NCBI GenBank assembly: GCA_003298465.1
Contig: QNGA01000006.1
Location: forward strand, 62,001 to 126,000
Direction of reading: 5' to 3'
DNA length: 64,000 bases
From: a halophilic archaeon
GTDB lineage: Archaea; Halobacteriota; Halobacteria; Halobacteriales; Haladaptataceae
Shown here in pieces: positions 17,643 through 26,203 of the stretch. A program made the position numbers and the translations under genes. Position 1 is the stretch's first letter. Each line of letters begins with the position of its first letter. The notes beneath the pieces were generated by a model. It searched no databases. It saw only the letters and a list, made by a program, of their open reading frames with translations, and was not told the DNA's origin.

Positions 17643-17954
17643 CTACGCCCTCGTCAGTGCGTATAAAATCGCGGTCACCCCTGCGAGATGGGAGGCTGTA
17701 ATGAGAAGAAGGATTTCCGCATCGGTTGCCGCCGTCAACGCTGTCAACGCATAATTCACACCCACAGGGATCGTGGTGAGCAAGATGATTCCGGTAGCAA
17801 GATACAGCATCGGCTGGCTATTATTCCGACGATATCCTTGGTAAGCGAGTAACGCGACGAACAGGCCCCCGATTGCGGTCGCTACCGCAAAGATAGGGAT
17901 TAGCTCTTCACCAGAGCCGCCAACGGTTAGGAGTCGTAGGGACATCGGCATCAT
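17643..17954 (-). CDS. DUF7521-like three-helix membrane protein
   Basis: 103-residue protein with three hydrophobic segments: FAVATAIGGLFVALLAYQGY, MLYLATGIILLTTIPVGVNY and LITASHLAGVTAILYALTRA. This layout (YQGYRRN then GIILLTTIP) matches the small haloarchaeal DUF7521 proteins normally encoded beside a winged-helix regulator. Its ATG overlaps the stop of the preceding paralog by 4 nt (ATGA). Last gene of a three-gene operon. Confidence 0.8.
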   Translation of the reverse strand: MMPMSLRLLTVGGSGEELIPIFAVATAIGGLFVALLAYQGYRRNNSQPMLYLATGIILLTTIPVGVNYALTALTAATDAEILLLITASHLAGVTAILYALTRA

Positions 17955-18349
17955 GACTCTACCTCATCCGAGTGGTCTGTCTCAAGCGTTGAATCGTTCC
18001 CTTGGTCTGGACGGGAGTGCTGATTGGATTGGCTGACGCCATAGATTGCATAGAGCATCGCCGCAAGTCCCAGGAGCTTACTGGTATTGGCTGCGGCTGA
18101 ACGAAGACCGCGAGGGGTGTCTGTGAAGTTCGTCAGAACGAACTGGAGAACAATCGGACCAGTTGTGAGGAGTATGAGCCCTATTGCGAGGTAAAGCCGT
18201 GCGCGATTCTGGTTTTCACGATATCCTTTGACCAGGAGATATGCGACGATGAGCGCTAAGGTCGCGGTGGCGAGGAGACCGATGAGCGTGAGAATTACCA
18301 CGACTAGCGAGCCGCCTGTTGCTGCTTGGAGTGGAGTGAGTGATAGCAT
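17951..18349 (-). CDS. DUF7521-like membrane protein, paralog
   Basis: 132-residue paralog of the following gene, with helices at about 12-38 (LVVVILTLIGLLATATLALI), 50-70 (LYLAIGLILLTTGPIVLQFV) and 85-105 (LLGLAAMLYAIYGV), plus an extra polar, acidic tail. The shared YRENQNRARLYLAIGLILLT stretch shows the duplication. The start at 18347-18349 is one base after the stop of the wHTH regulator, so the genes are co-transcribed. Function of the family is unknown. Confidence 0.8.
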   Translation of the reverse strand: MLSLTPLQAATGGSLVVVILTLIGLLATATLALIVAYLLVKGYRENQNRARLYLAIGLILLTTGPIVLQFVLTNFTDTPRGLRSAAANTSKLLGLAAMLYAIYGVSQSNQHSRPDQGNDSTLETDHSDEVES

Positions 18350-18350
18350 A

Positions 18351-18698
18351 TTATCGGAACCCCTCGAAGAGATCGGTGAACCGGTCGGCAGCGTTCTCTT
18401 CTCGATAGGTGACTTCGATCTTGAATTCACCGTCCACGAGTTCGATTTCGATGCGTTCGAGGCGCGCGGTATACGTGTTATAATGATGGCCGTCTTTGTC
18501 AAGCTGGAGGTGTTCGTCGAGAAGATTGTACTGTTGAAGACGTTCAATCCGCCGGTAGACGGTTGAGACGGATGCATCACACGCCTCGCTCAGTTCGGGT
18601 GCGGACATTTCTTGTCTGCTCGTGTGAATGAGGATGGCATGGGCGTATTCGTCTTCAAGAAGCGCACCGATTTCCCGGACGTCACTGTCCTCGGTCAT
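18351..18698 (-). CDS. winged-helix regulator
   Basis: 115-residue DNA-binding protein. The HTH is in HAILIHTSRQEMSAPELSEA with the recognition helix CDASVSTVYRRIERLQQYNL, followed by a wing and a C-terminal strand region (YTARLERIEIELVDGEFKIE). ArsR-like haloarchaeal regulators of this form are typically first in an operon with DUF7521 membrane proteins, as here. It probably controls its own operon (inference). Confidence 0.85.
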   Translation of the reverse strand: MTEDSDVREIGALLEDEYAHAILIHTSRQEMSAPELSEACDASVSTVYRRIERLQQYNLLDEHLQLDKDGHHYNTYTARLERIEIELVDGEFKIEVTYREENAADRFTDLFEGFR

Positions 18699-18870
18699 TC
18701 CTATTAGGCGGCATAGACAAGCGAAGATACCGGATTAATCAGTGCATCCATTGCTTCCATACGTTTGAGAAGAGATGAGCAGGGGAGTGCCTTAAAAGGT
18801 TAAACATAGTCGCTGAACGAGCGACTGTGGGCTTCAGATTAGTGGACGAGCCATCTCAGCATACAATGCT

Positions 18871-19353
18871 ATGTCCGCACTCAGTAGACGACCAGCAAAA
18901 AACCAGATCAATGACGAGGACGTGTCTGTTCTTGTACTAACTGATGGGAGTGATAGAGCATTACGGATGGCTGAGTGGGAACTCTTTTTCACGGGGTTTC
19001 GTGGCGCTCACGTTCATTATCTTGAAGTGGTGAAATGCTGTGATTTTGGAGTGGTTCTAAAGCAGCGCGAGAGCTGTATGAGAAACGAACAGAACAACAG
19101 AGATTTCGTATCGAGTAAGGTTTCTACGTTTGAGTCCGATCAGGTAGTCAACTCAGGTTTTGAGGTCTTGTATGGAAGACCATTAACGGCAATTTTGGAG
19201 TATGCCGATATACATCGGATTGACATCCTCATACTTGCGTGCGAAGAAAAGAGCTCTAGACAATCATTCCTTGAATCTATTTTCGCCCGGATTGAGAGAA
19301 CTACGTCAATCTCTGTTCTCTCCACTTTTGCAAGTATTCCTCGAGAAATTTGA
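18871..19353 (+). CDS. divergent UspA-like protein
   Basis: 160-residue single-domain protein resembling the universal stress fold: SVLVLTDGSDRALRMAEWEL at the N-terminus, YGRPLTAILEYADIHRIDIL near 110-130, then a final strand ISVLSTFASIP. The usual G2xG9xGS nucleotide loop is replaced by CEEKSSRQSFLESIFARI, so ATP binding is doubtful. Codon use is less GC-rich than in neighbours. The stop overlaps the start of a broken cystathionine gamma-synthase sequence and the true C-terminus may have been altered at that junction. Confidence 0.6.
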   Translation: MSALSRRPAKNQINDEDVSVLVLTDGSDRALRMAEWELFFTGFRGAHVHYLEVVKCCDFGVVLKQRESCMRNEQNNRDFVSSKVSTFESDQVVNSGFEVLYGRPLTAILEYADIHRIDILILACEEKSSRQSFLESIFARIERTTSISVLSTFASIPREI

Positions 19354-19403
19354 CTAGCTACTCATCGCTAAATCGAAGCAAGAGTTTCCATCCCTACTAT
19401 CCG

Positions 19404-20443
19404 AGCAGGGACGATGCCAACGAATACGACTACTCGCGCGAGAGCAACCCGACGCGGGCGGCCCTCGAGGAGCGGTTAGCCTGCCTTGAAGGTGGTGAGC
19501 ACGGGCTGGCGTTCGCCTCGGGGATGGCTGCCATCTCGACGACGATGCTGTCGCTGGTCCCGTCGGGGGGCCACCTCATCTCCTCAGACTCTGTCTATAG
19601 CGGGACCGAAAAGCTACTCACGGAGCTAGTCGCTGGCCACCTTGGTGTCGACGTCGAGTTCGTCGACGCCCGCGAGCCCGAAAACGTCGCCGCGGCAGTC
19701 GATTCGGAAACTGACTTGATCTGGGCGGAGACGCCGACGAACCCGCTGATGCGCCTGTGTGATATTCGCTCGATAGCCGACATTGCCCACGACTACGGCA
19801 TCCCATTTGGGGTCGACAGCACCTTCGCAAGTCCGTACTTCCAAGCACCGCTCGAACTGGGTGCCGACATTGTCGTCCACAGCATTACCAAGTACCTCAA
19901 CGGACACTCCGACTCAATCGGCGGCGCCGTCATCACCGACGACGATGAGGTCTTCGAGAAATTGGCGTTTTCCCAGCAAATCGGGCTCGGAAACATGCTC
20001 TCGCCGTTCGACTGCTACCTCGTCGCGCGGGTATCAAGACGCTGCCGGACCAAATGGAGCACCATCAGGAGAACGCGATGGCGGTCGCTCGTCTCCTTGA
20101 GGCCCACGACCGGGTCGCCCGCGTCCACTATCCGGGCCTCGAAAGCCACCCGCAACACGACCCCGCAGCCGAACAGATGTCAGGATACAGTGGGATGCTT
20201 TCCTTCGAATTCGACGGCACGCTCGCTGAAACCGAGGCGTTCATTGATAGTCTCGAGCTGTTCACCCCAAGAGCCAGCCTCGGTGGCGTCGAAAACCTCG
20301 TCGAGATGCCGTCACTAATGATCCCCGACGAGGTCAGCCACGGGTCGGCCACCGCAGAGATTCCCGAGGCTCTGGTCCAGATATCGGTCGGCATCGAACA
20401 CGTCGACGACCTCTGCGAGGACCTCCGAACGGCGCTGCCGTAG
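19404..20443 (+). pseudogene. cystathionine gamma-synthase-type PLP enzyme, truncated and frameshifted
   Basis: Cys/Met-metabolism PLP enzyme. Seen: YDYSRESNPTRAALEERLAC, the PLP phosphate-site region GLAFASGMAAIST, the Asp in VDSTFASPYFQAPLELGADI, and the Schiff-base lysine in VVHSITKYLNGHSDSIGGAV. The normal first 40 or so residues are missing, replaced by unrelated codons after the universal-stress gene. Near 20025 one base is lost (gtcgcgcgggtatcaag where GCG CGN GGT ATC is needed), after which GIKTLPDQMEHHQENAMAVA continues in another frame to the normal C-terminus (IEHVDDLCEDLRTALP). It is non-functional unless the frameshift is a sequencing error. Confidence 0.85.
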
Positions 20444-20519
20444 GCGCGCGTTCCCTTTTCCACTCGACCGTCCTGATCTGCAAGTGAAATACGGATCGTT
20501 TTGAAACAAAAGAGTACGA

Positions 20520-21011
20520 TTATTCCAGTGGTTCGATGGTATCCCCGGGGCGAATCATCCCATCTTCGAGGATGTCCGCTCGGAGCCCACCTCGGTGAGT
20601 AAGTGCCGGCATGATGTCGTCATGAGTGACGCGCTGAAGATAATCACAGGGTTCACAGAGCCGATCTCCTCGACAGATGGCGTCACCAACTCGAAATCGT
20701 TGTCCGACGAGATGATTGAGTGCGACATCACGAGTTTCGATGTTCCGTCGGTGTTCCCCCGGGGCGAGTTCGATTCCCGCTTCACGTTCGATTGCTGTAA
20801 CAGCCTCCTGTTCGATCAACGTGAGGTCGTATCCATTGGGGCGTTCCTCATCTGGTCCCCACGTGACGAAGGTTCCTGTCTCAATCTCACTAAAGTAGCG
20901 ATCGCCTCGGAGCCCCTTCCCGGCAATTGCTTCAACGTCGGTCTGTCCCTCCATTTCAGACTCGGCCTCAGGTGCAGTAAAAATCCGTTCGACGGTGCCA
21001 CTTCCGGTCAT
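20520..21011 (-). CDS. MOSC-domain protein
   Basis: 163-residue beta-rich MOSC protein (molybdenum cofactor sulfurase C-terminal family), thought to carry or transfer sulfur. Seen: EAIAGKGLRGDRYF near residue 30, the conserved HRRNIETRDVALNHLVGQRF, and the conserved cysteine segment RLCEPCDYLQ near residue 120. Stand-alone MOSC proteins such as YiiM-like ones act in cytosolic detoxification or cofactor chemistry. Length normal; substrate unknown. Confidence 0.9.
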   Translation of the reverse strand: MTGSGTVERIFTAPEAESEMEGQTDVEAIAGKGLRGDRYFSEIETGTFVTWGPDEERPNGYDLTLIEQEAVTAIEREAGIELAPGEHRRNIETRDVALNHLVGQRFRVGDAICRGDRLCEPCDYLQRVTHDDIMPALTHRGGLRADILEDGMIRPGDTIEPLE

Positions 21012-21057
21012 ACGTACTATGTCGTTTGACAGGAATATAAACGCCTAGGTGTAGGTA

Positions 21058-21201
21058 GTGTTGGTCATTGGCGTCCCGGCGGCCGTCTACTTCGCGCTCC
21101 AAGGACCGTTCGGCGCGAGGACGGCCAACGGGCTTGCACTCGGCTCCTCAGTCGTCGTCGCGCTCGCCATCGTGGTGCTTCTCCTGTGGCACAGCAGGTA
21201 G
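21058..21201 (+). pseudogene. small membrane protein or C-terminal fragment
   Basis: From a GTG, 47 codons encode two hydrophobic segments (VLVIGVPAAVYFALQGPFGA and SSVVVALAIVVLLLWHSR). The GC-rich third positions and hydrophobicity look like real membrane-protein coding sequence, but no ribosome binding site or full-length partner is seen. It is either a tiny membrane protein or the tail of a lost one. Confidence 0.4.
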
Positions 21202-21275
21202 CCCTCCTTGACAGCAAGAGTTCCCCCATTCCCGTGAGTAGTACGACTGCGTGCGGGCGTCTGTAACTGAAGGGA

Positions 21276-21422
21276 ATGGAAACGAGACCAAGAAAAATCG
21301 CCAAACTCGGCGTCGGTATCTTTACACTCCCAGCCAGCATCCTCGCCTCCGGATTTATCGAAGAGACAGACCAGGATATTAAGTACTGTCCGCACTGCGG
21401 TGAATCGCTAGAAAAGTACTAA
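21276..21422 (+). CDS. small zinc-ribbon protein (48 aa)
   Basis: 48-residue protein with a hydrophobic N-terminal half (KLGVGIFTLPASILASGF) and a C-terminal half zinc ribbon KYCPHCGESLEKY. The ATG is preceded by AAGGGA. Short CPxCG proteins are frequent in haloarchaea and many are expressed. Function unknown. Confidence 0.55.
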   Translation: METRPRKIAKLGVGIFTLPASILASGFIEETDQDIKYCPHCGESLEKY

Positions 21423-21618
21423 GTATGAGAGAGATCTATATCGATTGCAACCAGTAAGGAAGCTACCGAAGTTGCCAGAACGCTTTGTAAGGCTTGCTGA
21501 TACTGAGGAAGTCGTAGACCCAGTAAAGTGGTTCTGCATCAGTTTGTACTTCATAGGCGAGTTCGCCGCGTCGTGACTCTCCAGCGGGAATCGGAGAGCC
21601 TTCATTGTATGCTTTGGT

Positions 21619-22557
21619 CTATAGTAGCCATAAGAAACAGTTGCTCACTTTTGGAATCGAAGGTTGATTGAGAGCTGTGTCGATTGCTGTTGTTAACTCG
21701 TTTAGCGAGTCAAAAAATCGATTGCTGAGTGATGATTGTAACTGTCTCCAGCATTCTTCAACCGGATTGAGCTCTGGCAAATACGCCGCTCCATCCAGCA
21801 CCACGATCAAGTTATCCTCGAACTCTTGGTATAATTTGAGAATGAAATGTTTCGCGTGGTCGGCGGTGACGTACTCTTCGAATCGGAAGAAAAAGCGATC
21901 ACCGAGGACGGTGATCGCGCCCAGCAAGCACGTCCAGTCACGGTGTCTAGACAGGTTAACAGAGGGCCGCGCACCGCGCGGAAACCACGCGGCACGCGGC
22001 TCAACCTGCACAGACTGCTTGGTTTAATCGATGCAGACTACTGTGGCATCCATTTCCCGCCGCTTTTTTTGAGTTGGTCGCGGAACTCTTCTTTCTCGTC
22101 CTCGTCGGCTTCGGCGGCTGTACGGCGTGGCTTTTGATAGCTCAAGCCCGTTTCTTTGAACAACCGCCGACAGCTCGGGATTGAGTACTCAACGCCGTAC
22201 GTGTCGGCAAGATGCTGTTGGACGAGCGCCGGCGTCCACGTAGGCGCGTCAATCCCGACCTCTTCAGGTTGTTCGTGAACAGGTTCTTCAAGTTCTTCTT
22301 GCTGTGACTCTGAGAGTTTCCGCTTTCTCTCAGTTTGTTTATCATCAGAAACAGCTTGCTCAATCAACTCGTCGGTGTCGAGTCGCTTGAGCCAACTGTA
22401 GATCGTCCGCCGCTGTACGCCGTACCACTCAGCCAACTCGGTCTGCGTCACACCGTTCTTGAACGCACACTAATAGCCGCTGTGTCGGCTTCTTTCCCTC
22501 TACCGTCTCGAGAGCTCTTTGCAGTTCTTCGACAGAGATCTCATTGAGATGATCCAT
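21619..22557 (-). pseudogene. IS630-family transposase, broken
   Basis: N-terminal part MDHLNEISVEELQRALETVE then a small deletion/frameshift before TQTELAEWYGVQRRTIYSWL (HTH). It continues through the winged-helix region (PTWTPALVQQHLADTYGVEY) to a run of seven A (near 22068), where a -1 shift leads to KKRREMDATVVCID, the first DDE aspartate. A TAA replaces the expected Gln codon directly after. Further on VVLDGAAYLPELNPVEECWR has lost about 25 residues between the second Asp and the SPELNPVE motif. The A7 slip could be programmed; the other lesions are disabling. Confidence 0.8.
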
Positions 22558-22604
22558 TAACTGCTGCAACAGCCTGCGAGTAAAAATTCTAATGGTTACT
22601 ATAG
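21619..22604 (-). mobile_element. IS630-type insertion sequence, inactive
   Basis: About 986 nt bounded by imperfect terminal inverted repeats: CTATAGTAGCCATAAGAA at 21619-21636 and, on the minus strand, CTATAGTAACCATTAGAA at 22604-22587 (two mismatches in 18). IS630/Tc1 elements target TA, and TA dinucleotides are at both ends. The transposase inside is broken. The right end lies 2 nt from the stop codon of the aldo/keto reductase gene. Confidence 0.8.
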
Positions 22605-22606
22605 TT

Positions 22607-23446
22607 CTACCGAGCAATACCATATACGTCGTCAGTCCAGTCCCTGGTAGCAGTATCGTAGACCGGGTGGTTGCGGTCACCGTCATCAAGACGCTGATGG
22701 TCGGTCTCGTCCAGTTTCCAGTCAAAGAGCGCGATGTTCTCTCGAATATGATCGCCAGAGGAAGACTTGGGAATGACAACTACATCCTTCTCAACGGCCC
22801 AGCGGAGAACGACTTGTGCAGGAGTCTTGTTGTACTTATCGGCTAATTCTTGAATGGTGTCGTCGCCGAATAATTCCCCTCGAGCTAGTGGTGCGGCAGC
22901 CTCGATGCGTACATCTGTCTCACGGCAGTATTCGATCAGGTCTGGTCGCTGGAACCATGGATGGAACTCGATTTGATTGACGGCAATCGGAATATCCGAG
23001 ACATGTTGGGCGGCACTGAGCTGGTACGCACTGAAGTTAGAGACGCCGACGTTACGGACTTTCCCCTGCTCGTGTAGCTGTTCCATTGCGTTCATGGTTT
23101 CGCGCAGTGAAACCGCTGGATTGGGCCAGTGAATCAGGTAGAGATCTAAATAGTCAGTGTTCAACCTCCTCAGGGAGCTCTCACACGCTTCGAGAACGGA
23201 CTCATAGTTGAGGTTCGACGGAAGTACTTTCGAGGTGAGAAAGAGTTCGTCGCGGTCGTTGTCAGCCAGCACGTCACCGATTTCTGCCTCGTTCCTGTAC
23301 CCTTCAGCAGTGTCGATGTGCGTGTAACCAGTGTCGAGAGCTGTACGAACGGAGTCGCGAACGGTGTCACCGTCAATATCCCACGTTCCAGCACCAACAA
23401 TCGGCATCGTGTCTCCGCTCGGGAGACTCACAGATGGTATTGTCAT
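22607..23446 (-). CDS. aldo/keto reductase
   Basis: 279-residue NAD(P)H-dependent TIM-barrel oxidoreductase. Catalytic tetrad visible: Asp and Tyr in HIDTAEGYRNE, Lys in LFLTSKVLPS, His in LYLIHWPNP. The coenzyme-binding VVIPKSSSGDHIREN is near the C-terminus. It is close to the 2,5-diketogluconate-reductase group and reduces carbonyls of sugars or their acids. It borders the sugar-acid island and could supply or remove a ketone there (inference). An IS630 remnant ends 2 nt beyond the stop, yet the C-terminus looks complete. Confidence 0.92.
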   Translation of the reverse strand: MTIPSVSLPSGDTMPIVGAGTWDIDGDTVRDSVRTALDTGYTHIDTAEGYRNEAEIGDVLADNDRDELFLTSKVLPSNLNYESVLEACESSLRRLNTDYLDLYLIHWPNPAVSLRETMNAMEQLHEQGKVRNVGVSNFSAYQLSAAQHVSDIPIAVNQIEFHPWFQRPDLIEYCRETDVRIEAAAPLARGELFGDDTIQELADKYNKTPAQVVLRWAVEKDVVVIPKSSSGDHIRENIALFDWKLDETDHQRLDDGDRNHPVYDTATRDWTDDVYGIAR

Positions 23447-23593
23447 CGCGTCTTTCTTCACACTGTGCAGGGTTAATGATTCGGGTCCGAACACGCTGCA
23501 TATCCACAACTTCAGTAACTAATCACCAAAGTTAATATAATAGTCCGGCAGTCATTCATAGATACGGCAATTAAGTAACGAACCTCAAAACCC

Positions 23594-24574
23594 ATGACTG
23601 AAAACACACCGTACATCACCGTACTACGACAAAATCCGCACGGACTCCCTACAGAACAGTACGCAAATGAATTGCGTGATCGACTCCCGGACACGGCGAT
23701 CCAGGTCGCCCGTACACCTGCCGAGGAGCACGAATTAATTTCTGAGACGACAGTCGTGTCAGGGACCCGAATTCGGGAACCCTTGCTCGAAAATGCCAAG
23801 AATCTTCGACTCTTCGCCGGTGCTGCCGCCGGATACGACCATCTGCCGCTAGAGCGGATGCAGGAGATGGGCGTTGCAGTGACCAACGCCTCGGGTATCC
23901 ACGCGCCCAATATAGCAGAACAAGTGCTAGGGTACCTCCTGTCGTTCACCCGGCGACTCCACGAAGGCCAACGACGAACCGAGCGAGGTGAATGGCGCCA
24001 TTATCAGGCGTACGAATTGAAAGACAGCACCGTCACTATCATCGGTCTCGGCGCCATCGGCACGGCAGTAACGCAACGCCTCAAGGGATTCGAGGTTGAG
24101 ACCATTGGCGTCCGTTACACACCGGACAAAGGTGGCCCGACGGACGAAGTGATCGGCTTTGAATCGGACGCAATCCACCGGGCGCTCGCCGATAGCGACC
24201 ATGTTGTCCTGGCCACACCGCTAAGCGATACAACGCGGGGACTTATCGGAGAGGAAGAATTCAAAACACTCTCACCACACGCAACGCTAATCAACGTCGG
24301 ACGCGGACAGATAGTCAATACCGACGCTCTCGTTGGAGCACTCCAATCTAATGGCATTCGCGCCGCAGCCCTTGATGTAACCGACCCTGAACCACTGCCA
24401 AGCGACCATCCACTCTGGACCCTCGAGAATGCACTCATAACCCCACATAATGCCGGCCACAGCCCCCAGCATTGGAGTCGATTGGCCGACATTGTGGCCG
24501 GCAACGTTCGAACACTCCGTGAAACAGGAACTGATGAGAAGCTAGAAAATCTCGTACAGTCGTCTAGTCAGTGA
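23594..24574 (+). CDS. D-2-hydroxyacid dehydrogenase
   Basis: 326-residue NAD-dependent dehydrogenase. Rossmann motif VTIIGLGAIGTAVTQRL near 150, catalytic Arg in INVGRGQIVN, acidic residue in LDVTDPEPLPSDHPLW and catalytic His in ITPHNAGHSP. Members interconvert 2-oxoacids and D-2-hydroxyacids (glyoxylate, hydroxypyruvate, 2-ketoaldonates). Given the island, reduction of a 2-ketoacid intermediate or oxidation of a D-hydroxyacid is plausible. The TnpB remnant lies downstream on the other strand. Confidence 0.9.
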   Translation: MTENTPYITVLRQNPHGLPTEQYANELRDRLPDTAIQVARTPAEEHELISETTVVSGTRIREPLLENAKNLRLFAGAAAGYDHLPLERMQEMGVAVTNASGIHAPNIAEQVLGYLLSFTRRLHEGQRRTERGEWRHYQAYELKDSTVTIIGLGAIGTAVTQRLKGFEVETIGVRYTPDKGGPTDEVIGFESDAIHRALADSDHVVLATPLSDTTRGLIGEEEFKTLSPHATLINVGRGQIVNTDALVGALQSNGIRAAALDVTDPEPLPSDHPLWTLENALITPHNAGHSPQHWSRLADIVAGNVRTLRETGTDEKLENLVQSSSQ

Positions 24575-24597
24575 CCGCGCCAGACATAGTGTCAACC

Positions 24598-24620
24598 GCC
24601 TCGGGGTCAAGCCCCGAGGC
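24598..24620. repeat. hairpin at end of TnpB-type element
   Basis: GCCTCGGGG-TCAAG-CCCCGAGGC, a perfect 9-nt stem with a 5-nt loop, about 20 nt beyond the TnpB remnant stop. Subterminal hairpins mark the ends of IS200/IS605 elements, where they are recognised by the transposase and form part of the guide RNA scaffold. It may also serve as terminator for the dehydrogenase transcript. Confidence 0.65.
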
Positions 24621-24639
24621 TTGTCAGTGGACTCCCGTT

Positions 24640-25080
24640 CTACCCGAGCAACTCGGCAGGCGTGTAGTCGCCGTTCACGTTCAACGCCCCTGACTTGAGG
24701 GCCAGTTGACTGGTAGCCCATCCACCGCGAGACTTCTGCCCACGATGGATATACCCGCAGTATCGGTTCGTAATATTCTTCGCCGCGTTGTAATCCGCGT
24801 TCACCTCGCACCCACAGTCCTAACACGCGAACTGCTTGTCGTCGCGGTTGTCCTCGTGGGTAAACCCACAGTGCGAACACCGCTGACTCGTGTACGCTGG
24901 ATTCACGAAGTCCACGAACAACGCCGTGGACTCGACCTTGTACTCCACGAGTTCCACGAACTTCGCGTAGGCCCACTGCTGGAACTTCGACCCATTCGCA
25001 ATGTTCTCGCGGATGTGGTCAAGATTCTCGAAAATGATGCCGTCCACGTCCGCGTCGTGGGCTTCTCGTTGGGGGAGTCG
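24640..25080 (-). pseudogene. TnpB (IS200/IS605) C-terminal remnant
   Basis: RNA-guided nuclease of transposons, only the C-terminal third present. Seen: EAHDADVDGIIFENLDHIRE with the RuvC-II Glu region, the zinc ribbon CSHCGFTHEDNRDD...FAC, an in-frame TAG where a residue between FAC and DCGCEVNADYNAAKNI is expected, then the RuvC-III Asp in NADYNAAKN and the terminus GDYTPAELLG. The N-terminal part is missing, so the element is dead. Confidence 0.85.
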
Positions 25081-25266
25081 GCCTTGTTATCGAGCGTGGT
25101 TAGCGTCATCGAGTGTCGGCTTCCTCCCCGACCTCAAGGACCGGGGCATCCGCCTCGTACCGCCTGTGAACTGCCTTGATGGGTAACTGAATTGTTCGAC
25201 TTAGTTTCGCTGTTGAGAGGAAACGCTGGCCCAAACCCTATCTTCGCCGGCGAAGAATAGAAATCT

Positions 25267-26121
25267 ATGTCTGGAATAGGATTGATCGGCGTCGGGTTCG
25301 TCGGCAAACTGTTCGTCGACAAACTCCGTGAGGCCGACTACACACTTACTGTCTATGATGTCGATAAAACACAGGTCGACTATGCAACTGCCCGTGGTGC
25401 GACGGCTGTTGAGAGTCCGGCTACCGTCGCAGAGCGGTCCGAGTCGGTGATTCTTGCGCTCCCGGGTCGGTGCGAAGTGGAGGCGGTGATGGAGAGCAAG
25501 GACGGATTACTGGACGCGGCCACGCCGGGACAATTAATTATTGATACTACGACGACGGGCCCTGAGATTGCAGTAGAATACGAACAACAGTGTGCCGACC
25601 AGGATGTTGGGTTCATTAGTGCTCCCCTGACGCGGAATGCTCCTGGCGGTATCCACATGATGGTGGGCGGGAGCGAACAGCACTACCGCAACGCTGTGGA
25701 GGTTCTCGACTGTCTTAGCGCAGCCCACAAGCGAATCGGAGAGATTGGTGACGGACAGACGTTCAAACTCATGTTGCAGTTACGGTACGCCGGCCATCGC
25801 GCGATTGATGCCGAGATTGTTGCGTTCGGCCGCGATAATGGCGTCGACCCAGGATTGCTCTCGTCGTTCCTCGGGCTGGATCTCTGGGAGAAGTATCTTC
25901 ACGACGATTTCGAGCAGGATATCGAAGGGATGGGCGGCCGGCGTATCTGGCAGAAGGACATCGGGTACGCCCTTGACGTTGCCCGACGGAACGATACTGC
26001 ACTCCCATTGAGCAGCGATGTCTATGAAGCGTACAAGGCAACGGCGCGTTCAGCCGGCCCGGATGAGGGGCATGCTGCTGCAATCATCCAGTACTGGCAG
26101 CATCTTAACGGCCGCGACTGA
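25267..26121 (+). CDS. NAD(P)-dependent oxidoreductase, 3-hydroxyisobutyrate dehydrogenase-like
   Basis: 284-residue beta-hydroxyacid dehydrogenase. N-terminal Rossmann motif MSGIGLIGVGFVGKLFVDKL; substrate-site segment FISAPLTRNAPGGIHMMVGG at about 120-140; catalytic lysine in GDGQTFKLMLQLRYAG near 165. The usual Asn after the lysine (KxxxN) is not in place, so the substrate may differ from tartronate semialdehyde or hydroxyisobutyrate. Relatives include tartronate-semialdehyde reductases and oxidoisomerases of branched sugar acids. Near the edge of the sugar-acid island. Confidence 0.85.
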   Translation: MSGIGLIGVGFVGKLFVDKLREADYTLTVYDVDKTQVDYATARGATAVESPATVAERSESVILALPGRCEVEAVMESKDGLLDAATPGQLIIDTTTTGPEIAVEYEQQCADQDVGFISAPLTRNAPGGIHMMVGGSEQHYRNAVEVLDCLSAAHKRIGEIGDGQTFKLMLQLRYAGHRAIDAEIVAFGRDNGVDPGLLSSFLGLDLWEKYLHDDFEQDIEGMGGRRIWQKDIGYALDVARRNDTALPLSSDVYEAYKATARSAGPDEGHAAAIIQYWQHLNGRD

Positions 26122-26203
26122 GCAACTATCCGTTGGTTCGCAACCTTCCCGTATTTTCCTATGGCCGCTCGCATTCGCCCGCCGTAACTGTCTCTACGTC
26201 GCT

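Noticed and set aside
24542..24976. Long Arg/Gly/Val-rich frame on the minus strand
   Set aside because: It is an out-of-frame reading of the TnpB remnant, whose zinc ribbon lies in another frame.
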